Origin: Deltaproteobacteria bacterium RBG_16_44_11
Lineage (GTDB): Bacteria > Desulfobacterota > Syntrophia > Syntrophales > Smithellaceae
Assembly: GCA_001797845.1 (NCBI GenBank)
Contig: MGQN01000035.1
Location: 29,152-53,249 of the forward strand
DNA length: 24,098 nucleotides
Direction: 5' to 3'
The position numbers and the translations under genes were made by a program. Below, piece by piece: positions 7,035-14,940 of the stretch. The notes beneath the pieces are model-generated. The model worked only from the letters and a program-made list of their open reading frames with translations, searched no databases and was not told the DNA's origin. Each line of letters opens with the position of its first letter. Position 1 is the stretch's first letter.

Positions 7035-9626
7035 ATGACACCAATACAACAAGTCAGTACCGGCATCAGCGGTTTGGATGAAATTCTCAATTATTTGCAA
7101 ATGGGCGATAATGTTGTCTTCCAGGTCGACGATATCGCCGATTACAGAAAATTCGTCGAACCATACGTGAATACTGCTCTGGCGCGAAAACAGCGTATCG
7201 TTTATATGCGCTTTGCTAATCATCCGCCGCTTTTTGACAAGAATAACGATATAAAAATTTATGAATTAAATGCCAACAGCGGTTTTGAACCATTCTCCAC
7301 ACAGGTTCATAATATTGTGCGTGATGAAGGCCGTGATGTCTTCTATGTTTTTGATTGCCTTTCCGATTTATTAATGGCCTGGGCTACGGATTTGATGATC
7401 GGAAATTTTTTTGTCATTACCTGCCCCTATCTGTTTGAGTTGAATACCGTAGCCTATTTCGCGATCCTGCGGAGCAGTCATTCTTTCAAGACAGTGGCGC
7501 GCATCAGAGAAACCACGCAGGTTCTCCTTGATGTTTATAATCATAGAGGCAAGCTTTGCGTTCATCCTTTAAAAGCTTGGAAACGCTATACCCCGACCAT
7601 GTTTCTGCCGCATATCATGGAAAACGGAAGGTTCGTGCCGATTTTGAACAGCGCGGACGCGGCCAGTTTCTTTTCTTATTTAACGGTTCAAAACGCCACC
7701 AGCGGTGAAAGAAATTTGGACTATTGGGATAGGATCTTTCTGCAGGCTGATGATGTTTTGAATGATCCTTCCGCGGTTAAAGAAAAACAAGCGATGGTGG
7801 AAAAACTCTCCCGTGTGCTCATCGGGCGCGAAAAGAGAATGCTTTCCTTGGTGAAAGAATATTTCACTCTGGAAGACTTAGTCGAGATCAAAAAACGTCT
7901 GATTGGAACAGGGTTTATCGGCGGCAAATCCGTGGGAATGCTTTTGGCGCGCAATATTTTACGCAAAGATACATCGGTGGATTGGGCTGAGCAACTGGAA
8001 TTGCATGATTCTTTTTATATCGGGTCGGATATATTCTATTCTTATATGGTGCAAAACGGCTGGTGGAAGTTATTAATGGCGCAAAAGACCGAAGAGGGTT
8101 ATTTTGAAATAGCCAAAGAGCTGAAAGATAAAATGCTCCACGGCGTATTTCCGGACGAAATTAAGGAACAATTCCAGCTCATGCTGGAATATTTCGGGCA
8201 ATCCCCAATCATTGTGCGTTCCAGTTCTCTTTTGGAAGACGCTTTCGGCAACGCCTTTGCCGGGAAATATGAAAGTTATTTCTGTGCCAATCAGGGAACT
8301 CCGGAGGAGCGCTACAAAAAATTTGAGGAGGCTGTCCGTAAAATATTTGCCAGCACGATGAATGTGGATGCCCTGACCTATCGTCTGCAGAGGGGAATGG
8401 GGAATCAAGACGAGCAAATGGCCCTTCTGGTGCAGAGAGTATCGGGCTCGCATCGCAAACATTATTTCTTTCCTGATTTGGCCGGTGTCGGATTATCGTA
8501 CAATACATTTGTCTGGCAAAAAGGAATGGACCCTAAGGCCGGCATGCTCCGGATTGTGTTTGGGCTGGGCACGCGCGCCGTGAATCGCGTGGAAAACGAC
8601 TACCCGCGCATTGTCGCGCTGGACGCGCCTCTGGTTAAACCTTACGCGAAGCAGGAAGATATGCGGCGCTTTTCTCAACATGAAGTTGATCTCCTGAATT
8701 TAGATGAAAATAAGTTTCAGTCTTTGGAAGCGATGGATATCCTCGCTCAAAATTTGGAAGAGCATATAGGTTTGCTTGCCGTTAGGGATAACGAAGCTTC
8801 CGAATATATGAAATCTCTGGGTAAAAAAACACGCGATGTATGGCTAATCACTTTTGATGAATTGCTTTCTTCCACCCCCTTTGCCGCCATTATGTCGAAA
8901 ATGCTCAAGGCATTGGAGCAAGTATATCGTTACCCCGTGGATATTGAATTTACGGCTAACTTCACTGCTGGGGATAAATTAAAGATTAACCTTCTGCAGT
9001 GCCGGCCTTTTCAAACGAAGGGACACTACAGCCGCGTGGAGATTCCGGAAGAAATTAACAGGAATAAAATATTGATTCAGCAGGAAGCAAATTTCATGGG
9101 CGGCAGTGTTTATCAGGGAATTTCCCGGATCATTTGCATTGATCCTCAGGGCTACACGAAGTTATCCCTATCGGAAAAACACGAAGTAGCCAGGCTGGTA
9201 GGCAAACTCAACAGGCAAATAGGCAAACGCGAAAAAATGCCGACCATTCTTCTGGGTCCCGGGCGCTGGGGAACCACAACTCCCGCGATGGGTGTCCCGG
9301 TAAGATTTTCTGAAATCAACAACATAGCGGCTATTGGCGAAATCGCCCACTCGGACGGAGCACTGATTCCGGATATGTCTTTTGGCACGCATTTCTTTCA
9401 GGATATGGTGGAAATGGATATTTTTTACATGGCTATCTATCCGGAAAAGGAAGGCGTAATTTTTAATAGCGCCTGGATGAAAAAGCAACCGAACATTCTG
9501 GAGGATTTGATGCCGGACGATTCCGGTTTTGCCGGGGTGGTGTTTGTCTATGACGTCAGGGATAAGGATTTACGGTTGTTGTCGGATATTGTTACACAGA
9601 AGATGGTCTGTTTCTTTGCCAAGTAA
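7035..9626 (+). CDS. KaiC-like / PPDK-like ATP-grasp fusion protein
   Basis: 863 residues in three blocks. Residues 6-215 resemble a RecA/KaiC-type domain (STGISGLDEIL; Walker-B-like VFYVFDCLSDL at 102-112) whose Walker A loop is replaced by QVDDIADYRKF, so it probably cannot hydrolyse ATP. Residues 285-660 are a PPDK/PEP-synthase N-terminal ATP-grasp domain with GGKSVGM (296-302), IIVRSSSLLEDAFGNAFAG (392-410), LVQRVSG (465-471), GLGTRAVNR (510-518), VDIEFT (635-640) and LLQCRPF (653-659). Residues 665-863 are unassigned (GPGRWGTTTPAMGVPV at 741-756). They replace the phosphohistidine swivel and PEP-binding barrel of real PEP synthases, so the usual reaction is unlikely. A regulatory kinase-like or phosphotransfer role is inference. 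Monocistronic, ending at a strong terminator. Confidence 0.8.
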   Translation: MTPIQQVSTGISGLDEILNYLQMGDNVVFQVDDIADYRKFVEPYVNTALARKQRIVYMRFANHPPLFDKNNDIKIYELNANSGFEPFSTQVHNIVRDEGRDVFYVFDCLSDLLMAWATDLMIGNFFVITCPYLFELNTVAYFAILRSSHSFKTVARIRETTQVLLDVYNHRGKLCVHPLKAWKRYTPTMFLPHIMENGRFVPILNSADAASFFSYLTVQNATSGERNLDYWDRIFLQADDVLNDPSAVKEKQAMVEKLSRVLIGREKRMLSLVKEYFTLEDLVEIKKRLIGTGFIGGKSVGMLLARNILRKDTSVDWAEQLELHDSFYIGSDIFYSYMVQNGWWKLLMAQKTEEGYFEIAKELKDKMLHGVFPDEIKEQFQLMLEYFGQSPIIVRSSSLLEDAFGNAFAGKYESYFCANQGTPEERYKKFEEAVRKIFASTMNVDALTYRLQRGMGNQDEQMALLVQRVSGSHRKHYFFPDLAGVGLSYNTFVWQKGMDPKAGMLRIVFGLGTRAVNRVENDYPRIVALDAPLVKPYAKQEDMRRFSQHEVDLLNLDENKFQSLEAMDILAQNLEEHIGLLAVRDNEASEYMKSLGKKTRDVWLITFDELLSSTPFAAIMSKMLKALEQVYRYPVDIEFTANFTAGDKLKINLLQCRPFQTKGHYSRVEIPEEINRNKILIQQEANFMGGSVYQGISRIICIDPQGYTKLSLSEKHEVARLVGKLNRQIGKREKMPTILLGPGRWGTTTPAMGVPVRFSEINNIAAIGEIAHSDGALIPDMSFGTHFFQDMVEMDIFYMAIYPEKEGVIFNSAWMKKQPNILEDLMPDDSGFAGVVFVYDVRDKDLRLLSDIVTQKMVCFFAK

Positions 9627-9652
9627 GGATAACGCTATCTCAAAAATACCAA

Positions 9653-9685
9653 AAAAGCCGCGGTCGGCAAACAACCGCGGCTTTT
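9653..9685. terminator. Bidirectional rho-independent terminator
   Basis: A perfect 12-bp stem (AAAAGCCGCGGT with ACCGCGGCTTTT) around a 9-base loop, with A-tract and T-tract on its two sides. It lies between the convergent ends of the fusion-protein gene (stop 9626) and gdhA (stop 9836) and can serve both. Confidence 0.92.
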
Positions 9686-9711
9686 AAATTCATAAACAAA
9701 TACATTATCAT

Positions 9712-9835
9712 TAATACCATTTGCTCCGAAGGATAACGCGGCGGCAAGGAGGAGGCTCCGTTGGTCCGCCGCGGCGGATTGAGGAAGCCGACGATGCAGC
9801 CAACAAAGTTAGCCGATGGAGGCAAATGAGTATTA
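9712..9835. repeat. Dispersed repeat copy A: shared core with its own flanking inverted repeat
   Basis: The core 9735-9811 starts AACGCGGCG and ends GCCAACAAAGTTA. Its left 26 bases match copy B (16602-16627) at 21 positions and its right 31 bases (9781-9811) match copy B (16668-16698) at 29. The centre differs and holds the perfect 14-base palindrome TCCGCCGCGGCGGA (9765-9778). Outside the core, TAATACCATTTGCTCC (9712-9727) is an inverted copy, apart from two one-base gaps, of 9818-9835, which directly touches the gdhA stop codon. No protein is encoded. Confidence 0.72.
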
Positions 9836-11191
9836 CTAGACAACGCCGTAAGCCAGCATGGCGTTGGCCACCTTGGTGAAGCCGGCAATGTTGGCGCCGG
9901 CAACATAGTCGCCTTTTCTTCCGTAAGCTTCCGCGGTTTCCGCGCAAGCCTTATGGATGCTCTTCATTATAATGAGCAAACGGTTATCTACTTCTTCGCG
10001 TGTCCAGGAAAGTCTCAGGCTGTTTTGGCTCATCTCCAAACCGGATGTAGCCACGCCGCCGGCGTTTGCCGCTTTGCCGGGGCCGTAAAGAATTTTATGT
10101 TCCTGGAAAATTTTAATGGCTTCGGGAGTAGACGGCATATTGGCCCCTTCGGCTACGCAGATACAGCCGTTTTTCACCAGAGCATCAGCGTTCTTGCCGC
10201 TGATTTCATTTTGCGTGGCGCAGGGCAGGGCGATATCCACTTTAATTCCCTGTTCACGAATGACGTCCCAAACGTTTTTGCCTTCATAACAAACGGTCTT
10301 GTATTTATCGGCATACTCGGTAATCCGGCCGCGTTTGACGTTTTTCAATTCCAAGACGTAATGACACTTTTTGTCGTCAATACCGGATTCATCGATTATC
10401 GTTGCCGTGGAATCGCAAAGAGAGATGACCTTTCCACCCATCTGATTTACTTTTTCCACAGCATACTGGGCAACGTTACCAGCGCCGCTGATAGCAACAA
10501 TCTTATTTTTGAAATTGAGGCCGCGAGTGGAGAGCATTTCCGCGGCAAAATAGGTTGTGCCGTATCCTGTTGCTTCGGGACGGATCAAGCTGCCGCCGTA
10601 TTCCATGCCTTTTCCCGTAAGAACACCAGTATGTTCATTACGGATTTTTTTGTAATAGCCGTAAAGATAACCGATTTCGCGTCCGCCGACACCGATATCG
10701 CCGGCCGGAACGTCCGTTTCACCACCGATATAACGAAATAATTCACGCATAAAAGACTGACAAAAACGCATTACTTCTCCATCGGACTTTCCTTTGGGCT
10801 CGAAGTCGGAGCCGCCCTTGCCGCCGCCCATAGGCAATGTGGTCAATGCGTTTTTGAAGATTTGTTCAAAACCTAGGAATTTGATGATGCCCAAATTCAC
10901 GGATGGGTGGAAACGCAAACCGCCCTTGAAGGGGCCGATGGCGTTATTGAATTGAACGCGGAATCCTCGGTTAACGATAACATTGCCTTTATCGTCCACC
11001 CAGGGAACTCTGAATTGCATTGCTCTTTCCGGTTCCACGATCCGTTCATAGATGTTGGCCTTTACGAATTCGGGGTGTTTTTTAATCGTAGGCTCCAATG
11101 TTTCCATGACCTCTTCGACAGCCTGGTGGAACTCCGGCTGGTTTGGATCGGTTTGTTTGACTTTCGCGATAACATCTTTAATCACTGACAT
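9836..11191 (-). CDS. gdhA: NADP-type glutamate dehydrogenase
   Basis: 451 residues, the usual length of hexameric class I enzymes that make glutamate from 2-oxoglutarate and ammonium. Visible landmarks are GPFKGGLRFHP (Lys89, substrate site), PMGGGKGGSDF (catalytic Lys125), PAGDIGVGGREIGY (Asp165) and the dinucleotide loop SGAGNV (235-240). The second strand ends in LCDSTATI, whose serine suits NADP(H) over NAD(H) (family knowledge). A textbook AGGAGG sits nine bases before the ATG. The NrpR-like regulator lies directly upstream in the same direction with 166 bp between, suggesting nitrogen control. Downstream are repeat A and the shared terminator. Confidence 0.96.
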   Translation of the reverse strand: MSVIKDVIAKVKQTDPNQPEFHQAVEEVMETLEPTIKKHPEFVKANIYERIVEPERAMQFRVPWVDDKGNVIVNRGFRVQFNNAIGPFKGGLRFHPSVNLGIIKFLGFEQIFKNALTTLPMGGGKGGSDFEPKGKSDGEVMRFCQSFMRELFRYIGGETDVPAGDIGVGGREIGYLYGYYKKIRNEHTGVLTGKGMEYGGSLIRPEATGYGTTYFAAEMLSTRGLNFKNKIVAISGAGNVAQYAVEKVNQMGGKVISLCDSTATIIDESGIDDKKCHYVLELKNVKRGRITEYADKYKTVCYEGKNVWDVIREQGIKVDIALPCATQNEISGKNADALVKNGCICVAEGANMPSTPEAIKIFQEHKILYGPGKAANAGGVATSGLEMSQNSLRLSWTREEVDNRLLIIMKSIHKACAETAEAYGRKGDYVAGANIAGFTKVANAMLAYGVV

Positions 11192-11258
11192 AAACTTAAT
11201 CCTCCTAAAAAAATATTATTTATTTCATGCATGCAAATACATGAGGTAACTCTTATTC

Positions 11259-11328
11259 CATTCCTAAATCAAAGCGCTATCTTTGTTGGCTTCGTTGTCG
11301 CCTCGATATCATCTTTGTTTTAGAAATG
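11259..11328. repeat. Dispersed repeat copy C: short core in opposite orientation, with flanking inverted repeat
   Basis: The core contains CTTTGTTGGC (11281-11290) followed by a TCG-rich stretch ending CCTCG, matching the reverse complement of the right ends of copies A and B, i.e. inverted relative to them. It is bracketed by 16-base arms (11259-11274 and 11313-11328) that pair at 14 of 16 positions and differ in sequence from the arms of the other copies. It lies between the NrpR-like gene's 3' end and gdhA, so it could form a hairpin in a read-through transcript. Confidence 0.55.
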
Positions 11329-11357
11329 TCACTTGTTACAAGTCAAAAATATTCTCC

Positions 11358-12359
11358 TTATATCTCCTCTATGCTGTGGAGCTTTTCAAATTCCATTACG
11401 GTGGACATTGCCTTGTTCTCCACATCAAAACCTTCTTCGTGCGCCGCGGCAATCGGGTTTAAGCCACCGACGAGAATCATGCCGACTTTGTTTATATCTA
11501 CATTTGTCTGGCCGATGGGGTTACCGGTAGTGCCGATGGAAAGAATTCCGCTGATGCCGATTTTATTAAAATCGGCAATAACATCTTCGACAAGGCTGCG
11601 GCTGAGAGCAGGTATTTCACGGAAATTAGCTAAAATTTTCCCCTCGCCTTTTTCCACAACCTTTTTTACCGAAGTCATTTTACCGCGGATAAAGATTTCC
11701 GACGGATCGAGCGATGAGCCTGCGTAATAGATAAGCTCAACAAATCTTAGAGGTTCCCCGTTATTTACCTGGAGTATTCCGCCGAACTTGGAATCAATCG
11801 GAATACCGTGCTTTAAAAGGACACCGTTAATTAGAATACTGCAAACTGTGGCTAATCCGACTTTTCCGGCGGGAACGATAATATCTCCCAGTTTTTTTCC
11901 TGCCGGGGCAACGGCGACACGGTCGGAAACGGCAAGTTTCTTTTTGAAAACAGGTTTCATAGCCAAAAGAGCTTTTTTAAATTTATCCTCGGGGAAGAAT
12001 GATATGTTTACAGGGACAAGGCCGCGTCGTTTCTTAAGATTAAAGGTTGTTTTAAAAGAGAGAACATCGATGCGGGAAATAGAAAGGCTGATCTTATCCT
12101 GAACACGGGCATTGCTGATTTCATCTAGCCCCAAAGTGGTGATGACTCTTCCATCGCGCCTGCCGATAAGTTTTGTCAGTCCTCTTTCATCCATTAGTTT
12201 CAGGTGGTAGCGGACGGTTCTTTCGCTCAACTGAACGCCTCGTTCCTGCATCTTCCGCGCGATGACACGTGCGCCCAGCGATTCCGTATTTTCATTCAGA
12301 ATCTTTAAGATCAGGATGACCTTTCTTTCGATATCTTCAGGGTTAAAAAGCTGTTTCAT
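11358..12359 (-). CDS. NrpR-like (DUF128) transcriptional regulator
   Basis: 333 residues from the ATG at 12359. An N-terminal winged helix (about 9-75: ERKVILILKILNE..., SERTVRYHLKLMDERGL) is followed by a single NRD/DUF128 effector domain with PAGKVGLATVCSILINGVLL, IDSKFGGILQ and a second half ending IGTTGNPIGQTNVD and VGMILVGGLNPIAAAHEEG. In methanogens NrpR represses nitrogen-assimilation genes and is released by 2-oxoglutarate (family knowledge). Here it lies immediately upstream of gdhA, whose product consumes 2-oxoglutarate, which makes a nitrogen-control role likely. A longer frame starting at TTG (12398) exists, but it would start inside a probable promoter. No good ribosome site precedes the ATG, so the start is uncertain and the message may be nearly leaderless. 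Confidence 0.82.
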   Translation of the reverse strand: MKQLFNPEDIERKVILILKILNENTESLGARVIARKMQERGVQLSERTVRYHLKLMDERGLTKLIGRRDGRVITTLGLDEISNARVQDKISLSISRIDVLSFKTTFNLKKRRGLVPVNISFFPEDKFKKALLAMKPVFKKKLAVSDRVAVAPAGKKLGDIIVPAGKVGLATVCSILINGVLLKHGIPIDSKFGGILQVNNGEPLRFVELIYYAGSSLDPSEIFIRGKMTSVKKVVEKGEGKILANFREIPALSRSLVEDVIADFNKIGISGILSIGTTGNPIGQTNVDINKVGMILVGGLNPIAAAHEEGFDVENKAMSTVMEFEKLHSIEEI

Positions 12360-12367
12360 AAGGCAAT

Positions 12368-12414
12368 CGGCAATCGTTTGCCGTATTCCTACTGGCAAAA
12401 GCTTTTTTTGTCAA
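12368..12414 (-). promoter_or_regulatory. Promoter and palindromic operator candidate before the NrpR-like gene
   Basis: On the minus strand a perfect TTGACA (12409-12414), a 17-base spacer and TAGGAA (12386-12391, a weak -10) are followed by the dyad CGGCAA-N4-TTGCCG (12368-12383, perfect 6-bp arms), covering the expected transcription start nine bases before the ATG. A further GGCAA half-site lies in the spacer. This fits autoregulation but does not match the GGAA-N6-TTCC operator known from methanogen NrpR. Confidence 0.42.
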
Positions 12415-12531
12415 ACACAAATTTGTATTTTTAGGTTTTTATGGTTCAAAAATGTATCAAATGATTGGTGGTTAATGAAAAGAAAAAGGAAGATTGGTAA
12501 TAATTATAAGTGCTAATATTATTTTTACTAT

Positions 12532-13260
12532 TTATTTCTCATCGTTAGGGCCGACAAACTTATTCCTATTTTCCATAAAACTTTTATATAGGCGGTAATG
12601 GTCTGTTTCTTCGTAGTGGACTGGCTGGACCGCGGAATAATCAAATGAATAAATTTTTGCTCCCGGGCAGGCCAGCAATATCGGAGAATGAGTAGCAATG
12701 ATAAATTGTGCGTGTCCATCTCTACTCATTTTATCCAAGAGAGCAAGCAATTCAATTTGGCTTTTTGGAGAAAGAGCGGTTTCGGGCTCATCCAGCAGAT
12801 AAAGTCCTCTAATTTGATAACGGCTACGGAAAAACGACATCAGTGATTGGCCGTGAGACTGAGTGGTTAAAGACTTTCCGCCAAAGTAGTTCAGCTGGCC
12901 TCGATCCGCGGCTGCCCATTCATCTAATAATTCGGCAAAATGCTGAAATATTTTTGAGCCGAAGAAAGATCCGTGTACACGACCATTTTTCCATTGCATG
13001 GAAATGTATTGATGAAGTTGATCCTCATAGGGATTGTATTCAGGACGGCTTCTTTCGGAATTGCGCCAGATATGAATGCCGCAGGCGATGGCGATAGCTT
13101 CCAGCAGGGTAGATTTACCTGTGCCGTTTTCGCCCACAAATAATGTAACCGGAGAGTCAAAATCAATTCGCAATGTCTTTTGAAAAACTGGCAAACAAAA
13201 AGGATAGCTTTCTTTTGTCGGATATTTATCGGGATGAAGGGTCACTTTATTTAAATGCAT
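12532..13260 (-). CDS. AAA/ABC-type ATPase (SMC/RecF-like, stand-alone)
   Basis: 242 residues with an ABC-like nucleotide-binding fold: Walker A GENGTGKST (43-51), a signature-like SHGQSLMSFF (135-144), Walker B LYLLDEPETALSP (153-165) and a switch histidine in IIATHSPILL (187-196). The C-terminal stretch SFDYSAVQPVHYEETDHYRL is typical of small AAA_21/AAA_23 predicted ATPases. No DNA-binding, nuclease or TOPRIM domain is attached, and no toxin or defence partner is adjacent: the upstream neighbour is the dehydrogenase and the downstream one the NrpR-like gene. Role unknown. The ATG at 13260 has only a weak TAGGG upstream. Confidence 0.85.
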   Translation of the reverse strand: MHLNKVTLHPDKYPTKESYPFCLPVFQKTLRIDFDSPVTLFVGENGTGKSTLLEAIAIACGIHIWRNSERSRPEYNPYEDQLHQYISMQWKNGRVHGSFFGSKIFQHFAELLDEWAAADRGQLNYFGGKSLTTQSHGQSLMSFFRSRYQIRGLYLLDEPETALSPKSQIELLALLDKMSRDGHAQFIIATHSPILLACPGAKIYSFDYSAVQPVHYEETDHYRLYKSFMENRNKFVGPNDEK

Positions 13261-13363
13261 CGGATACCCTATAAATCATGAAATTAAATTATGCAATTTA
13301 TATAGTAATAAATGTACGATTACAAACTTATCTATGCTTTTAAATGATGAGCCTGGATATTAA

Positions 13364-13398
13364 TAAAAAAAGGGAGCTCATCTGCCGTATGAACTCCC
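13364..13398 (-). terminator. Rho-independent terminator of the 3-hydroxyacyl-CoA dehydrogenase gene
   Basis: Read on the minus strand, GGGAGTTCAT (13389-13398), a 7-base loop and ATGAGCTCCC (13372-13381) form a 10-bp stem with one mismatch, followed by a run of seven T (13365-13371). It lies 27 bp after the stop at 13426. A T-run at 13405-13411 could let it work on the plus strand too. Confidence 0.88.
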
Positions 13399-13425
13399 TC
13401 TATCATTTTTTGAATGCTTATGCCT

Positions 13426-14598
13426 TTAAATTTGTATATTTCCTTTTTTCAGCGTGTCGGTGGGCAGAAACCACTTAATGCCAAGCTTCTTAGAAATAGT
13501 CTCGCATCGTTCGGCTACTTTTGCCCAGCCCATGCCCTTGGCCAGAGCAAATGGTCCAAAGGGCGAACCGCCGCCGTTAACCATGGCTTTATCAATTTCG
13601 GCAGCACTATTTGTAACACCCTCTTCCAGAAGTTTGGTTCCCTCATTTACCTGAAGACATACAATATCCAGCGGATCGAAGTTAGGATCGGCTTTACTCA
13701 TATCAATCGTGGGTCTGGCGCCTCCGGTCCAGGTGAAAATGCCTTTGCCGGTCTTTTTGCCCAGCGTACCGGCTTCGATCATTTTCTTCAACCAGTTACT
13801 AGGTTTAAATTCCGGAGATAATGTTTTGGCAAAATAATCCGAACCATGGGCGTAAATGTCAAGTCCGGCGAAATCCATTGTTTCATATGGTCCCATCGGG
13901 GCGCCGATTGATCTGATTTTGGCATCAACGGCCTCGGGATTTATAAGCCCCTTCTCATATATCTCGGCCAGATATAATCCGACCGGCGCGTTAATTCTGT
14001 TAAAAATAAATCCCGGCGAATCTCTCTCTACACGAACCGGAACCATCGCGCCTCTGAAGTTTTTTAATCTCAGGATAAAATCATAACTGATATTTATAGT
14101 CTCATCAGATGTTTTCTGACCGCGGATAACTTCAACAAGAGCCATCATGACCGGCGGATTAAAGAAATGAATTCCCACTACCTTATCGGGTCTTTTTGTC
14201 GCGGCTGCCATTTGAGTAATACTCATATTGGATGTATTGGAAGCAAGAATAGCATGCTTCGGCGCGTTTTCGTCAATTTCTTTGAATATCTTTACTTTAA
14301 GCTCGAGTATTTCCGGAGCGGCTTCAATCATGTAATCAATATCTTTGACCGCGTCTTTTAGAGATGTGAACCCATTTATATTGTTGGTTGTCTTGTTAAA
14401 GACATCAGTGGTCATTTTTTGTTTGGCGACCTGTTTCTCCAGGCTTTCTTTAATTTTGCTTTTGCCTTTGTCCACAAATTCCTGCTTGATGTCATAAAGA
14501 TTTACTTTTAACCCCGCCAGAGCGCAAACTTCCGCGATGCCATGGCCCATATCTCCTGCGCCCACGATTGCGATTGTTTTGATTTCTTCTGCCTTCAT
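13426..14598 (-). CDS. 3-hydroxyacyl-CoA dehydrogenase
   Basis: 390 residues from the ATG at 14598, which has GAGGAG ten bases upstream (longer in-frame starts overlap that ribosome site). The NAD-binding loop is GAGDMG (13-18), the catalytic Ser/Asn region ASNTSNMSI (about 119-127), and the His-Glu dyad lies in GIHFFNPP (His144) and LVEVI (Glu156). Two C-terminal helical domains follow, the second beginning near DIVCLQVNEGTKLLEEG, making it longer than the usual 280-310-residue single-domain enzyme. It oxidises 3-hydroxyacyl-CoA to 3-oxoacyl-CoA (or the reverse) in fatty- or aromatic-acid metabolism. It stands alone with its own terminator. Chain length and direction cannot be read from the sequence. 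Confidence 0.9.
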   Translation of the reverse strand: MKAEEIKTIAIVGAGDMGHGIAEVCALAGLKVNLYDIKQEFVDKGKSKIKESLEKQVAKQKMTTDVFNKTTNNINGFTSLKDAVKDIDYMIEAAPEILELKVKIFKEIDENAPKHAILASNTSNMSITQMAAATKRPDKVVGIHFFNPPVMMALVEVIRGQKTSDETINISYDFILRLKNFRGAMVPVRVERDSPGFIFNRINAPVGLYLAEIYEKGLINPEAVDAKIRSIGAPMGPYETMDFAGLDIYAHGSDYFAKTLSPEFKPSNWLKKMIEAGTLGKKTGKGIFTWTGGARPTIDMSKADPNFDPLDIVCLQVNEGTKLLEEGVTNSAAEIDKAMVNGGGSPFGPFALAKGMGWAKVAERCETISKKLGIKWFLPTDTLKKGNIQI

Positions 14599-14940
14599 AG
14601 ATTCAAAACTCCTCTCCATATTTTTTGATAAGGTCAAGCTATTTGTATGCAGAGTATATGAAGGCGACGCTGGTGTGTCAAGATAATTAAAACGAGATTA
14701 TTGTTGGCATCAATGCAATATTTAGCGGCTGAGCATGCTTCTTCCGGATGCTTCAATGGCCTGTGTGATTTCTTCTTTTACCGCTTGGTTTCAACAATGA
14801 TCTCTTGTTTGGTCAGCATAATATTTCCTTACAGAATTTATACATTAGTATTCGTAGCTTTTTCGTTTATCAGTAAGCCCCACAAATTTTTAAAATCACT
14901 GTATTCAAATCCTTCTATGTATTGTTTAGATATTATTAAA
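14599..14940. other. Intergenic stretch with possible gene remnants, 342 bp
   Basis: Between the dehydrogenase gene and the DUF2238 gene. On the minus strand it contains the remnant listed at 14722-14819 and, just upstream, a frame without a start codon ending at 14835 that reads protein-like (KQYIEGFEYSDFKNLWGLL). That frame overlaps the DUF2238 3' end in another phase. No terminator or RNA gene is evident. Confidence 0.4.
14722..14819 (-). pseudogene. Short frameshifted ORF remnant
   Basis: ATG at 14819, with GGAAA before it, opens MLTKQEIIVETKR and then stops. A shift of one frame within the codons around TKR continues protein-like coding (AVKEEITQAIEASGRSMLSR) to a stop at 14722. This looks like a small gene of about 32 codons broken by one indel, or the head of a lost gene. 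It is too short to assign, and chance resemblance to coding sequence cannot be excluded. Confidence 0.3.

Noticed and set aside
9734..9811. Integron attC site, because the core begins TAAC and ends GTTA
   Set aside because: The expected inner boxes and gene-cassette context are missing, no integrase is present, and the copies are flanked by site-specific inverted repeats instead.
9953..10741. 262-codon plus-strand open frame
   Set aside because: It lies entirely opposite gdhA, whose motifs are unmistakable; a codon-bias shadow.
12532..13260. Stand-alone ATPase as part of a defence or toxin-antitoxin system
   Set aside because: No nuclease, TOPRIM, methylase or toxin gene is adjacent; neighbours are metabolic and regulatory genes.
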